From: Paracoccus denitrificans
GTDB lineage: Bacteria > Pseudomonadota > Alphaproteobacteria > Rhodobacterales > Rhodobacteraceae
Direction: 5' to 3'
Length of the DNA: 64,000 nucleotides
Assembly: GCA_005768755.1 (NCBI GenBank)
Contig: VAFL01000008.1
Coordinates: 144,484-208,483 of the forward strand
Below, piece after piece: positions 18,784 to 28,279 of the stretch (position 1 is the stretch's first letter; each line of letters starts with the position of its first letter). The notes under the pieces are model-generated. The model ran no database searches. It was not told the DNA's origin and saw only the letters and a list, made by a program, of their open reading frames with translations. A program made the position numbers and the translations under genes.

Positions 18784-19562
18784 AGCGGCTTCAGGAAGCT
18801 GCGATCCGACGGACCAAGAATGAAATCCAGCATCTCCTGCACCATCGGACCCTGCGCACTGGTCGCCATTTCACGCGCTGTGTCGCGAAACGATGCGCCA
18901 TGTAGACGCGCGAGGGCAATGCGCAATTCGGCAATCTCTGCCCGGCTGGCGCCCCGACGCTTCAGCCCGACCAAATTCAACCCGTCCAGATGCGCACGCG
19001 GCCCTTGCACCAGCCCGTAGGGCACCACATCGGCGGTGACCATCGACAGTGCACCGATCATCGCGCCGCGACCCAGCCGGACGAATTGATGAATGCCGGA
19101 AAGACCACCGACGATAACCTCATCCTCGACGATGCAGTGTCCTGCCACAGCGACCGAGTTCACCAGGATCACATTGTTCCCGATCCGGCAATCATGCGCG
19201 ACATGGCAGTTGGCCATGAATAATCCGTCATCGCCGACGCGGGTCAGTCCCCCACCGCCCTTCGTCCCGGGCTGCATCGTGACATATTCGCGGATCCGAT
19301 TGCGTGCGCCGATTTCCAGACGTGTATGTTCACCGTCGAACTTCAGATCCTGCGGATCGTGCCCGATCGAGGCAAAGGGATAAACGACGGTATCCTCGCC
19401 AATCGCTGTATCGCCTTCGATCACGACATGCGATTTCAGCGCCACCCGATCGCCAAGGCGCGCCCTCGCGCCCACCACGCAGAACGGTCCGATGTGGACG
19501 CCCTGCCCGATCTCTGCCCCCGGCGCGATAACTGCCGAGGGGTGGATCAGCGTCTCAGCCAT
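18780..19562 (-). CDS. lpxA: UDP-N-acetylglucosamine acyltransferase LpxA
   Basis: A 260-residue left-handed beta-helix acyltransferase, first step of lipid A synthesis (3-O-acylation of UDP-GlcNAc from hydroxyacyl-ACP). Hexapeptide repeats run from IHPSAVIAPGAEIGQGVHIGPFC onward. The catalytic histidine lies in NCHVAHDCRIGNNV near 120. The helical C-terminus (RRGASRAEIAEL) is present. It overlaps fabZ upstream by 8 bp and lpxI downstream by ATGA. Confidence 0.95.
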   Translation of the reverse strand: MAETLIHPSAVIAPGAEIGQGVHIGPFCVVGARARLGDRVALKSHVVIEGDTAIGEDTVVYPFASIGHDPQDLKFDGEHTRLEIGARNRIREYVTMQPGTKGGGGLTRVGDDGLFMANCHVAHDCRIGNNVILVNSVAVAGHCIVEDEVIVGGLSGIHQFVRLGRGAMIGALSMVTADVVPYGLVQGPRAHLDGLNLVGLKRRGASRAEIAELRIALARLHGASFRDTAREMATSAQGPMVQEMLDFILGPSDRSFLKPL

Positions 19563-20031
19563 CCGCAGCCTCGCCTGCGGGCTGGTCCATCATTGCGGTA
19601 AACTCGGCCTCGCAGGCCACTTCACCTTCGACCAATCCCCTGCCTTCGAATTTCCAGATCTTGCCACCCCCGCGCTTGACCGTCACATGAAGTTCCAGCA
19701 CATCGCCCGGAACGACCATGCGGCGGAACTTCACCTTGTCGATGGCCATGAAATAGGTCCGCATCCCCTTGTCCGCCAGATCGAGGCTGACGCCGACAAC
19801 CACAGCGGCAGTCTGGGCCATCGCCTCGACAATGGTTACACCGGGCATCACCGGCTGGTTCGGGAAATGGCCCTGAAAATGCGGCTCGTTGAAGGTCACA
19901 TTCTTGATGCCAACGCCCGAGGTGTTCGGCACGATGTCGCGCACCTTGTCGATCAGCAGAAAGGGATAGCGATGTGGAATGATCCGCTGGATCAGGCCGA
20001 TATCGGCGTCGGTCGTCGGGGTGTCGGCCAT
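19555..20031 (-). CDS. fabZ: 3-hydroxyacyl-ACP dehydratase FabZ
   Basis: A 158-residue hot-dog-fold dehydratase of fatty acid synthesis. The catalytic His is in IIPHRYPFLLIDKV near 21, the catalytic Glu in PGVTIVEAMAQTAAV. The frame extends upstream, but the ATG at 20031 gives the usual N-terminus MADTPTTDADIG and has GAAAGG before it. It heads the lpxA-lpxI-lpxB operon. Unlike many proteobacteria, lpxD, bamA and ompH-like genes are not next to it. Confidence 0.94.
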   Translation of the reverse strand: MADTPTTDADIGLIQRIIPHRYPFLLIDKVRDIVPNTSGVGIKNVTFNEPHFQGHFPNQPVMPGVTIVEAMAQTAAVVVGVSLDLADKGMRTYFMAIDKVKFRRMVVPGDVLELHVTVKRGGGKIWKFEGRGLVEGEVACEAEFTAMMDQPAGEAADG

Positions 20032-20116
20032 TGGGCTGCCTTTCAAATAGGTCAGATCAGGTGCTAGCAAAGCGAGGGGCAGATTGGCAAGTGAAGCTAA
20101 GTCGGTCGGCGTGCCA

Positions 20117-22240
20117 TCACAACCGGCGGCGACCTTCGACAAGCCAGCCTGTCAGCATCGCGCCGGCGACGAGAACCAGCCACGCCCAGCCCGGCAGGAT
20201 CGGATTTCGTGCAAGACCCGTGACCGTTTCCGCGTCGCGGGCCACCAGGCCGATCCAGCGTCCGGCAATCCCCTGACCTTCAGCGGGCCGACCCGCCTCG
20301 ACCCGGCGCAGCGCCGGCATGCCTTCCGACAATCGCTGGACCGAACCGCCCGTGGCTTCGATCAGCCCGGCCAGTTCAGAGGGATTGGCGACGGTGCGGT
20401 CAAACTCGCGCGGTGCTGCGGGACCGATCACGATCGAGCGAGTCAGATCGCCCTGCCGCACTGCGTAAAGGCCGGGCGCTCCTGCGGCGAAGGTGCCGGT
20501 GAAATGACCCGGCCGCTGTTCTTCCAGCGTCACCTCGGCGCGCGTGCCTTCGGGACCGGTGACTGTGGCGGGGTCACTGACGTCGTCAAGGCTGCGCCGG
20601 GTAATTTCCAACGACTGGTCGGGCGTGACGCGCAGATCCAGCGCCTCCTCCTCAAGCTGCGGCTCTTTCATCGACCAATGGGCGACGCGGCGCATCAGAT
20701 CAAGTTGCGGGCCGCCCCCTTCAAAACCGCGCCCCCACAGCCAAAGCTGGTCCGACGCAATCAGCGCAACGCGCCCTTCGCCCTGCCTGCGCAGCATCAG
20801 AAGCGGGCGATTGCCTTCGCCTATCATTGCGATGGTGCTGTCGGGTGTCGGGAATGTCTCGATCATGCGCAGCCAGCGGCCCCAGTTCTCGCCCGGTGCG
20901 GTGCTGCCGTCCACGGGTGGCGCGCCGGGCAGGTCCTCGGTCACGGGATGGCGGCGACCGTCATCGGTCAGGCGCGGCGTGAACGGCTGTTCGATCAGTC
21001 GACCTGACGGACGCGCCGGCAGGATCTCACCCAAGGCCGAGCGCGCGATGCTTTCGACGCCCGCGAATTCTGGTCCGGCAGAAACCAGAACCGCGCCACC
21101 TTCTTCCACATAGCGGCGAATATTCTCGTAATATTGCGGCAAAAGGATACCGCGCATCCTGTAACGGTCAAAGATGATCAGGTCGAAGTTTCTGATCCTC
21201 TCCATGAACAGTTCCTCGGTCGGGAAGCGGATCAGTGCCAGTTCGTTCACGGGCACACCGTCGAATTTCTCGGGCGGGCGCAGAATGGTAAAATGGATCA
21301 GGTCAACATTCGCATCTGATTTCAGAAGGTTGCGCCACGTTCTTTCGCCGGGATTTGGCTCTCCTGATACCAGCAGCACACGCAGGCGGTCGCGAACTGC
21401 GTTCACATTCAACGCCATGCGGTTGTTCACGGTGGTCAATTCGCCGGGCTGATCGTCCAGTGACAGCACGAGCACGTTCGGACCTGCTGTCTCGAACGTG
21501 ACCGGCAGTTCGACCTGCGTGCCGGGCACGACCGCCAGACTGTTGATTTCCTGTCCGTCAAGGCTGACGCGAAGCTGGGTCGGACCCGCGGCGGCATCGG
21601 GAATCGCCCCTTCGTCCGCGATGTGAAGCCGGATCGTCACCGGCTCACCGATCAGGGCGAAGCGTGGGGCCTCGTCGATGACGATTCGCCGGTCCCAATC
21701 TTCGGGAGTTCCGGTTTGCAACAGATGGACGGGTGCGGGCGCCGTGACGGGCACGGCAGCACCATCATGCGCCAATCCGTCGCTGACCACCACAACCCCC
21801 GACAGGCGGCCCGCCGGTTCCTCGGCGATGGCGCGTGACAGCGCGGCGCCGATCAGCGTGCCGTCCTCGTTGTCGCCGACGGTGATACGGCGGATTTCGG
21901 TGCCGGGCATGGCGCCAAGCTGTTCCTCAAGCTGTTCCAGTGCTGCATCCGCCTGTTCGCGGCGACCGGGAAGCGACTGGCTGGAACTGCGGTCATCTAC
22001 CAGCAGAACAATGTCTGACAAAGGCCGAGAGGTGCCCAACTCCAGTCCGGGACCGGCAAGTGCTGCGGCGATCAGGCCAAGCGCAATTCCGCGCCACCAC
22101 GCACCGCGCAGTCCCCGCCACCATCCGACGACAACGCTCAGCACCGCCAGGGCAGCCACGCTGACCGCGATCCAGACTGCGGCCTGCCAACCGATAATGG
22201 GGGCAAGGATCGGATCGAAAACCAGACCGCCCCAATTCAT
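20117..22240 (-). CDS. Membrane protein with von Willebrand-like/glutamine-amidotransferase-like domain (MoxR-cluster)
   Basis: A 707-residue inner-membrane protein, last gene of the moxR-DUF58-DUF4159 operon, overlapping the preceding gene by ATGA. Hydrophobic helices lie at about 20-40 (AVWIAVSVAALAVLSVVVGWW) and 48-66, and one at the C-terminus (AWLVLVAGAMLTGWLVEG), leaving a large soluble part outside. DIVLLVDDRSSSQS near 75-88 resembles a degenerate VWA metal site (DxSxS). The central part (FDLIIFDRY, GGAVLVSAGPEF) resembles the class I glutamine-amidotransferase-like fold common in this cluster. No enzymatic role is evident; a part in a surface-stress or chaperone-like complex is inferred from the neighbours. 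Confidence 0.8.
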   Translation of the reverse strand: MNWGGLVFDPILAPIIGWQAAVWIAVSVAALAVLSVVVGWWRGLRGAWWRGIALGLIAAALAGPGLELGTSRPLSDIVLLVDDRSSSQSLPGRREQADAALEQLEEQLGAMPGTEIRRITVGDNEDGTLIGAALSRAIAEEPAGRLSGVVVVSDGLAHDGAAVPVTAPAPVHLLQTGTPEDWDRRIVIDEAPRFALIGEPVTIRLHIADEGAIPDAAAGPTQLRVSLDGQEINSLAVVPGTQVELPVTFETAGPNVLVLSLDDQPGELTTVNNRMALNVNAVRDRLRVLLVSGEPNPGERTWRNLLKSDANVDLIHFTILRPPEKFDGVPVNELALIRFPTEELFMERIRNFDLIIFDRYRMRGILLPQYYENIRRYVEEGGAVLVSAGPEFAGVESIARSALGEILPARPSGRLIEQPFTPRLTDDGRRHPVTEDLPGAPPVDGSTAPGENWGRWLRMIETFPTPDSTIAMIGEGNRPLLMLRRQGEGRVALIASDQLWLWGRGFEGGGPQLDLMRRVAHWSMKEPQLEEEALDLRVTPDQSLEITRRSLDDVSDPATVTGPEGTRAEVTLEEQRPGHFTGTFAAGAPGLYAVRQGDLTRSIVIGPAAPREFDRTVANPSELAGLIEATGGSVQRLSEGMPALRRVEAGRPAEGQGIAGRWIGLVARDAETVTGLARNPILPGWAWLVLVAGAMLTGWLVEGRRRL

Positions 22241-24948
22241 GGCAGATCCTCGCTGCGCAGCCGTTCCAGCAATTCCGGAACATGGATCTGGTCGGATTTG
22301 TAGTTCCCGGTCAGCACATACATGATCAGATTGACCCCGAAACGATAGGCCATTTCACGCTGCCGCTCACCTTCGCCGCCGACACCCACTGCAAATTGCG
22401 CAAGGCCGCGATCGTCAACGGCCCATGCCTCGGCCCAGCTGTTGCCCCCCATGACCACGGGCGAGACACCGTCATTTACCGTGCCCGCAGACGCGCCGAC
22501 CGCCTCGACCCAGACCTCGCCTTGCGCGAAACGTCCGGGCATGTCCTGAAGCAGATAGAAGCTGCGCGTCAGCACGTGATCGTCTGGCACCGGCTGCAGC
22601 GGCGGCATATCCAGCGGGCCGGCCAGGCGGCGCAAATCGCCAGAGCCATCGGGCCCGGTTCCTGCAATATCGGCATCGCGCGTATCGAAAAGGATCATTC
22701 CGCCGCCGCGCAGGAAGCGGTTGAGCTGCAAATAGGCTTGGGCTGTGGGCATCGGCTGATCAGGGCCGATGGGCCAGTAAAGAAATGTCATCAGCGACAG
22801 GTCCGCGCTTTCCAGATCCACAGCGACCGGTGCAGTCGGCTCTACCGTTGTACGTGCGGTCAGGATCTCTGACAGCCCGACCAGTCCCGCGCGCGAGATT
22901 TCATCCAGCGTTTCATCACCCGTCAGCACATAGCCCATGGCAAATTCCGATGCCGCGCGGACCAGTTCGGGGTCAAGTTCCTGCGCCTGGGGCGCATCAG
23001 TCGGTATCAGTGTCATCGCACCAATCAGCATCGCCGCGAGGGTGCCACGGCGCAGCACGATGCTGCCCGCCAGGTCAAGGATCAGCGCCAGCGCGGCCGC
23101 CATCAGCAGCCAGCCGATCAGCGGCTGCCCCTGCGGGCGCGCCGTTTCAACCGCAGCCCCCGGCCATGTGGCGGCCGTGATCGGTCCGCCTGCATTCACT
23201 GCCGCAATCCGTTCGCCCGATGCATAAATCCCAGCTGGAATGCCGGGTGCCGCCCCGCCCGCCAGCACTTCGCCTTCGACAGGCACGGGTGCACGCGCAG
23301 GCGTCAGCCGGCCAAAACCGTCCAGAAGCTCTGTCGCGGTCCAGATCCCCTCGCGGTCATCAACCGGATCGGTTTCGGCAGCGCTGCGACCGGCACTTGC
23401 CGCCAGCCGCGACAACATCTCGACGAACAGTCCCGAAATCGGCAGCGAGGACCAGTCCGCATTGGCCGTCGAATGAAACAGGACAACCTGCCCGTTCCCG
23501 GAAGGCGCGCGCGTGACAAGCGGCGTTCCATCCTCGAGCGTGGCAATCGTCCGCTCTGCCAGTTCCGGCGCGGGTTCTGCCATCAGCTGGGCGCGGATTG
23601 TCACATCCTCGGGCACAACCAGCCCCGCAAAGGGCCCGTCGGCTGGAAAAGGCGCAATCGGACGCGGTTCCCCCCAACTTAATACACCGCCCATGTCACG
23701 CCCGCCGGGGCGCAGGCGAACGGGCAGCAGCGCCTCGTTGGGAAGGTCAGGCGCGGATGCCATGCGGGGGCCTGCAAAACGGATTAGCAGACCGCCCCCA
23801 TTCACCCACTGGGCCAGATCGCCGTCAGGATCCAGCCCGACCTGATCCATCAGGATGATGACATCAGGCCGCGCGGACAGCGCGTCCGTCAGCCCGGCCT
23901 CGATCAGCCGGGCGGAAGACGCAAGCGCATTGCGCAGGAAATGAGCAGGCGACAGCAGGGCCTGACCTTCCGAGGTCGCCCGCCCATCCCCGATCAGCGC
24001 GACGACCGGCCGGCGCAGGCGATCATCGCCCAGCACCACGGCGGCCGCCGATTCGATGCCATCCACCTGAAAGCGCGTGACCCTGCCCAGCAGTTCCGGC
24101 GGCAAATCGACCGGCACCGGGCGCGTGGTGACGCCGTCCCTTATGCGCGGCGCTTCGGCATTCAGTCGTGCCAGTTCGCGGGGTATGCCCTGCGGGTCCG
24201 GGCCAAGCGCCCGTATCTCCGGGGCGGCGTCACCGATTGTCGCCAGTTCCAGCAAAGGACGTGCGCCGCTTTCGACCATATGCAGACTGACCGGCGGCGT
24301 TTCTGGCGGGACGACCTGCACCGGGCCGCGCGCGCTCAGCGCTGACAGCCAGTCTGCCCGTCCCGGATGATCCAGGCCGTCACTCAGCCACAATGTGCGC
24401 AAGTTGCCTTCAGGCGTATCAGCCAGAATCGCTTCGGGATCATCGGGATAGGCGCCGGGCCATGGCTGCGGCAGTGCTGCGCGCAGCAGCGCCGGCACGC
24501 TGCCATCAGCGCCGAAGACAAGCGCACCCTCGGCTGGTCCGTCGGCCAGCAGCACAGCCACCGGCTTGCCCGTCCCGAGGGCGCTTTCAGCCGCGCGCGT
24601 TGCCCGGCTGCGCGCCGTATTCCAATCTGGTGCTGCAGTCGCGCCTGCATCCATCACGATCAGCAGCGCATCGCCCTCGGCAGTAGGTGGCGCGGGGCGC
24701 CAGACGGGTTGGGCGAAGGCAAGAATTGCCGCAGCCACTGCCGCAAGGCGCAGCAACAACAACCACCATGGCGTGCGACGCGCAACCGGGTCCGGATCTT
24801 CCAGCCCCTCCATCAGCACTGTGCCGGGAAAAAGGATACGCCTGGGCACGGGCGGCAGTGCACGCAGAAGCCACCACAGCACCGGCAGCGCGGCAAGCGC
24901 CAGCAACAGCATCGGAGCGCCGAAGCCTATCGGACCAAAGACCATCAT
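22237..24948 (-). CDS. DUF4159 / BatA-like membrane protein
   Basis: A 903-residue membrane protein. The N-terminus is the aerotolerance-regulator (BatA) double-helix domain: LLLALAALPVLWWLLRALPP and WWLLLLRLAAVAAAILAFAQP. A VWA-like segment (LLIVMDAGATAAPDWNTARS) follows. A third helix near 645 (LIGWLLMAAALALILDLAGSI) precedes the C-terminal DUF4159 domain, with the stretches FLRGGGMILFDTRDAD and DHVLTRSFYLLQDMPGRF. ATGA overlaps link it to the DUF58 gene upstream and the 707-residue protein downstream. Its role is unknown. Confidence 0.85.
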   Translation of the reverse strand: MMVFGPIGFGAPMLLLALAALPVLWWLLRALPPVPRRILFPGTVLMEGLEDPDPVARRTPWWLLLLRLAAVAAAILAFAQPVWRPAPPTAEGDALLIVMDAGATAAPDWNTARSRATRAAESALGTGKPVAVLLADGPAEGALVFGADGSVPALLRAALPQPWPGAYPDDPEAILADTPEGNLRTLWLSDGLDHPGRADWLSALSARGPVQVVPPETPPVSLHMVESGARPLLELATIGDAAPEIRALGPDPQGIPRELARLNAEAPRIRDGVTTRPVPVDLPPELLGRVTRFQVDGIESAAAVVLGDDRLRRPVVALIGDGRATSEGQALLSPAHFLRNALASSARLIEAGLTDALSARPDVIILMDQVGLDPDGDLAQWVNGGGLLIRFAGPRMASAPDLPNEALLPVRLRPGGRDMGGVLSWGEPRPIAPFPADGPFAGLVVPEDVTIRAQLMAEPAPELAERTIATLEDGTPLVTRAPSGNGQVVLFHSTANADWSSLPISGLFVEMLSRLAASAGRSAAETDPVDDREGIWTATELLDGFGRLTPARAPVPVEGEVLAGGAAPGIPAGIYASGERIAAVNAGGPITAATWPGAAVETARPQGQPLIGWLLMAAALALILDLAGSIVLRRGTLAAMLIGAMTLIPTDAPQAQELDPELVRAASEFAMGYVLTGDETLDEISRAGLVGLSEILTARTTVEPTAPVAVDLESADLSLMTFLYWPIGPDQPMPTAQAYLQLNRFLRGGGMILFDTRDADIAGTGPDGSGDLRRLAGPLDMPPLQPVPDDHVLTRSFYLLQDMPGRFAQGEVWVEAVGASAGTVNDGVSPVVMGGNSWAEAWAVDDRGLAQFAVGVGGEGERQREMAYRFGVNLIMYVLTGNYKSDQIHVPELLERLRSEDLP

Positions 24949-25829
24949 CGCGCCGCGAGCACCCCGTGCAGCCAGATCAACGCCTCTGACAAGGGCTGGT
25001 CCAGATCATGCGTGCCGAAGACCATCCCTGAGCGTGCAGCAATTTCCGAAAGCGCTTCGCGCCGCATCGCCAGCCGCGCCAGATAGGCGCGCCGCAATCC
25101 GTCTGCATCACGCGTTTCATGACGGTTGCCGCCGACGGTTTCGAAGCGGACCGCACCAGAAAAGGGAAACCCTTCCTCGTCCGGGTGCATAACCTGCAGC
25201 AGGACACCGGTCGTGCCAATGTCTGCCGCTCGTTGCAAGAAGGCATCAAGCCGCGTGTCCGACCGAAGAAAATCGTCGATCAGCACGACGATCTGACCAG
25301 GGCGCGCCGCAGAAGGATCCGGATAATCGGAATCGGCTGAAAGCAGTCCCGCGGTTCCGAATGCAAAGCTGATCTTTTCGGCCTGCCGCGCGCCTGCGCC
25401 CGCGGCCTCGCCCAGAAGGGCGACACGTTCGCCCCCGCGAATCATCGAAAGCGCCAGCGACAACGCGACAAGGCGCGCGCGTTCGAACTTGCTTTCGCCC
25501 TTTCCGGTCTGCCCGCGATACCCCATGCCCGCGCCGCGACCGACCCAGATCGCAGCGGTGCGCGCGGTCTGGCGTTCGCGGTCGCGCACGAATTGCGAAT
25601 CGCCGCGGGCCGAGCGGCGCCAGTCGATTGTCGCTGCGGTATCGCCGCCATGAGCTGGGCGATATTGCCAGAAATCCTCGCCCGTGCCGGGGCGACGCAA
25701 CCCGTGCCCGCCTGGTGCGACGACCGCCGAGATCGGCCCGCGTGCCAACACCAGCGGCGGAAGCGCGGCCGATGCCGTCTCTGCCCGCGCCCGAAGCATG
25801 GCCGTGTCATTGACCTTTGCTGCGCTCAC
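24945..25829 (-). CDS. DUF58 domain-containing protein
   Basis: A 294-residue soluble DUF58 protein. It has the family sequence DWRRSARGDSQFVRDRERQTARTAAIWVGRG around 69-99 and a VWA-like C-terminal half (IVVLIDDFLRSDTRLDAFL). DUF58 proteins almost always sit next to MoxR ATPases and are thought to be their clients or partners. The start overlaps the moxR stop by ATGA and the stop overlaps the next gene likewise, so the four proteins are probably made in fixed ratio. Confidence 0.9.
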   Translation of the reverse strand: MSAAKVNDTAMLRARAETASAALPPLVLARGPISAVVAPGGHGLRRPGTGEDFWQYRPAHGGDTAATIDWRRSARGDSQFVRDRERQTARTAAIWVGRGAGMGYRGQTGKGESKFERARLVALSLALSMIRGGERVALLGEAAGAGARQAEKISFAFGTAGLLSADSDYPDPSAARPGQIVVLIDDFLRSDTRLDAFLQRAADIGTTGVLLQVMHPDEEGFPFSGAVRFETVGGNRHETRDADGLRRAYLARLAMRREALSEIAARSGMVFGTHDLDQPLSEALIWLHGVLAAR

Positions 25830-26824
25830 GCGGCCTGCCGGAACTTGGCGTCACGGACACGTGAAATCACGCCTTCGGTGGTCTCGCCGCGCGCCCTTGC
25901 ACCAAAGCTCAGCGCCATGCGGTGCCTGAGAACCGGCGCAGCCATGGCGTCGACATCGTCCAGCGTTGGCGCAAAGCGGCCATTCAGCACTGCGCGCGCG
26001 CGCGTCACCAGCATCAGCGCCTGGGCCGCACGTGGCCCCGGCCCCCAACTGAGGGTATCGGCGACCCAATCCTCTCCCTCGGGGCCCGGACGCAAGGCGC
26101 GGACCAGATCGAGAATGGCGTTCACAACCGTTTCGCCCACTGGCATCCGGCGGATCAGCGCCTGCGCGGCGATCAGCCCGTCGGCATCCAGAACAGCATG
26201 CGGTGTGTCAGCCTCGATTCCGGTCGTCGCCAGAAGAATGGCGCGTTCGGTTTCGCGATCCGGATAATCCACATCGACCTGCAGCAGGAAACGGTCAAGC
26301 TGCGCTTCGGGCAGCGGATATGTTCCTTCCTGCTCGATCGGGTTCTGCGTGGCCAGAACATGGAACGGCCGGCCAAGCGCGCGATGCGCGCCGCCAATCG
26401 TGACCTGGCCTTCCTGCATGGCCTGCAAAAGCGCCGATTGTGTGCGCGGGCTGGCGCGGTTGATCTCGTCGGCCATCAGCAGTTGTGTGAAGACCGGGCC
26501 TTCGACAAACCTGAACTCGCGTCGCCCGTCCGGCGCCATGTCCAGCACTTCCGAACCAAGGATATCAGCCGGCATCAGATCAGGCGTGAACTGGATGCGC
26601 GCGTCCTGAAGCCCCAGAACCGTGGCCAGCGTATCGACAAGCATCGTCTTGCCCAAGCCCGGCTGCCCGACCAGAAGCGCATGCCCCCCGGCCAGGATCG
26701 TGGCCAGCACCTGCTCGACCACCTCGTGTTGGCCCACGAAGCGCCGTTCGATACTGGAACGCGCCTGCACCAAACGACCGCCGAGGTCCGCGACCTCGTC
26801 AACCAGTTTGTCATCCTCGGTCAT
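25826..26824 (-). CDS. moxR: MoxR family AAA+ ATPase
   Basis: A 332-residue MoxR-type AAA+ chaperone ATPase. Walker A GQPGLGKT is at 53-60, Walker B LLMADEINRASPRTQSALL near 120, the sensor ATQNPIEQEGTYPLPEAQLDRF near 155, then the lid domain. The frame is open 39 nt further upstream, but the ATG at 26824 has GAGAGAG 6 nt before it and gives the typical N-terminus. It is first in the operon moxR-DUF58-DUF4159-membrane protein and is divergent from the DUF1285 gene, with only 57 bp between the two starts. Confidence 0.93.
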   Translation of the reverse strand: MTEDDKLVDEVADLGGRLVQARSSIERRFVGQHEVVEQVLATILAGGHALLVGQPGLGKTMLVDTLATVLGLQDARIQFTPDLMPADILGSEVLDMAPDGRREFRFVEGPVFTQLLMADEINRASPRTQSALLQAMQEGQVTIGGAHRALGRPFHVLATQNPIEQEGTYPLPEAQLDRFLLQVDVDYPDRETERAILLATTGIEADTPHAVLDADGLIAAQALIRRMPVGETVVNAILDLVRALRPGPEGEDWVADTLSWGPGPRAAQALMLVTRARAVLNGRFAPTLDDVDAMAAPVLRHRMALSFGARARGETTEGVISRVRDAKFRQAA

Positions 26825-26881
26825 GACAACTCTCTCATTCTGCTCTATGACATATGAAACCATGTATTGTTTCTGGGTGAA

Positions 26882-27445
26882 ATGGGTAATCCGTCTGACA
26901 GTTCAGACAAGCGTGCGGCGGCAGAAAACCGCACCAGCGACATGGCCGCTGTCGCAAAGCGTGAGGGATTGCGCGGGCCGGCACCCGTTCATCTGTGGAA
27001 TCCGCCCTATTGCGGCGAAATGGATATGGAAATCCGCGCCGATGGCACATGGATCCACGAAGGCTCGCCCATCGGCAGGCCGGCCATGGTACGCATGTTC
27101 GCCAACATCCTCAAATTCGAAGACGGCAGACACTTCCTTGTGACTCCGGTCGAAAAAATCGGAATCAGGGTCGAGGACGCCCCCTTCATCGCGGTAGATG
27201 TCGAGATCGACGCGGACGATATCCGATTCACCACGAATATAGGCGACGTGGTGCGACTTGACGGCGATCATCCGCTGACCATTTCGGGCACGTCGGCAAA
27301 TCCCCGCCCCTATGTCGAGGTGAGGGGCGGCCTTCTTGCCCGTATCGACCGTAAAAGTTTCTATCGGCTGGCCGAAGCCGCCGCCCCGGGTAAATGTGGT
27401 TCGCTTGGGGTTACATCGGCAGGAGTGTTTTTTCCACTGGAGTAG
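26882..27445 (+). CDS. DUF1285 domain-containing protein
   Basis: A 187-residue DUF1285 protein. Diagnostic stretches: PVHLWNPPYCGEMDMEIRADGTWIHEGSPIGRPAMVRMF and FLVTPVEKIGIRVEDAPFIAVDVE. The family has a small beta-rich fold with no known activity. In many alphaproteobacteria it lies divergently next to moxR, as here, which suggests a linked function. I chose ATG 26882 over a TTG 15 nt upstream. The 3' end is 8 bp before the next gene. Confidence 0.88.
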   Translation: MGNPSDSSDKRAAAENRTSDMAAVAKREGLRGPAPVHLWNPPYCGEMDMEIRADGTWIHEGSPIGRPAMVRMFANILKFEDGRHFLVTPVEKIGIRVEDAPFIAVDVEIDADDIRFTTNIGDVVRLDGDHPLTISGTSANPRPYVEVRGGLLARIDRKSFYRLAEAAAPGKCGSLGVTSAGVFFPLE

Positions 27446-27453
27446 TAAATGTC

Positions 27454-28221
27454 ATGGCACGTTTTGCCGCAAACCTGACCCTTCTGTTCAATGAACTTCC
27501 CATGCTTGAACGTTTCGACGCCGCCAGTCGCGCAGGCTTTCGTGGTGCCGAAATCCTGTTCCCCTATGATGTGGCCGCGTCCGATCTGCGCCGGGCCGCG
27601 CGTGGCGCCGGGCTTGATGTCGTGCTGATCAATTGCCCGCCGCCGAACTGGGCAGGCGGTCCGCGTGGATTTGCCGCTGTCCCTGAATCGCAGGACCGGT
27701 TCCGGCGCGACTTTGAACGCAGCCTGCGCGTCGCCGAAGCGCTTTCAGCGCGCCATATCCACGTCATGGCCGGAAAGGCCTCAGGCCCCGAGTCTTACTC
27801 CTGTTTCGTGGAAAACCTTGGCTGGGCAGCACGGCGTGCCCCGCATTTCAGCCTGACGATAGAGCCGAAGAACACGATCGATCTTCCCGGCTATTTCCTT
27901 GATTCCTATGATCTTGCGCTGCAGGTGATCGATGCGGTCGGGGCGCCCAACCTTGGCTTGCAGTTCGATGCCTATCAGGCACATATGATCACGGGCGACG
28001 TGCTGGCCACATTCAATGCCTGCCGCCACCGCGTTCATCACATTCAGATCGCCGGCGCACCGGGCCGCCACGAACCGCGCGAGGGCGACATCAACTGTCA
28101 CGACTTCCTGCGAGCAGTGGACGAGTCCGGCTATTCTGGCTGGGTGTCGGCCGAATATCACCCGCTCACCACCACGGCCGCAGGCTTGCGCTGGCTGTCG
28201 CCGCAACTTCAACACGGTTGA
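27454..28221 (+). CDS. hyi: Hydroxypyruvate isomerase / AP-endonuclease-2 family TIM-barrel protein
   Basis: A 255-residue xylose-isomerase-like TIM barrel resembling Hyi (hydroxypyruvate to tartronate semialdehyde). It begins MARFAANLTLLFNELPMLERFDAASRAGFRGAEILFPYD, typical of Hyi. Metal-binding acidic residues are seen in LTIEPKN (near 136), LGLQFDAYQAHMITGD (near 170), HIQIAGAPGRHEPREG and VSAEYHP. A GGAG ribosome site sits 11 nt before the ATG. The 3-hydroxyisobutyrate/tartronate-semialdehyde reductase-like gene at 2.3 kb would be a plausible partner, but the genes are far apart, so the substrate stays a family-level inference. Confidence 0.82.
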   Translation: MARFAANLTLLFNELPMLERFDAASRAGFRGAEILFPYDVAASDLRRAARGAGLDVVLINCPPPNWAGGPRGFAAVPESQDRFRRDFERSLRVAEALSARHIHVMAGKASGPESYSCFVENLGWAARRAPHFSLTIEPKNTIDLPGYFLDSYDLALQVIDAVGAPNLGLQFDAYQAHMITGDVLATFNACRHRVHHIQIAGAPGRHEPREGDINCHDFLRAVDESGYSGWVSAEYHPLTTTAAGLRWLSPQLQHG

Positions 28222-28279
28222 GGGTGCAGATCACCGCGCCTGATCCCCGCGCCTGGCGGGCGCGGTCACAACTTGCGCG

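Noticed and set aside
28247..28265. GC hairpin CCGCGCC/GGCGCGG between the hydroxypyruvate-isomerase-like gene and the ketoacyl synthase gene
   Set aside because: It lies in a convergent gap and could aid termination, but has no T-run, so it is not listed as a terminator.
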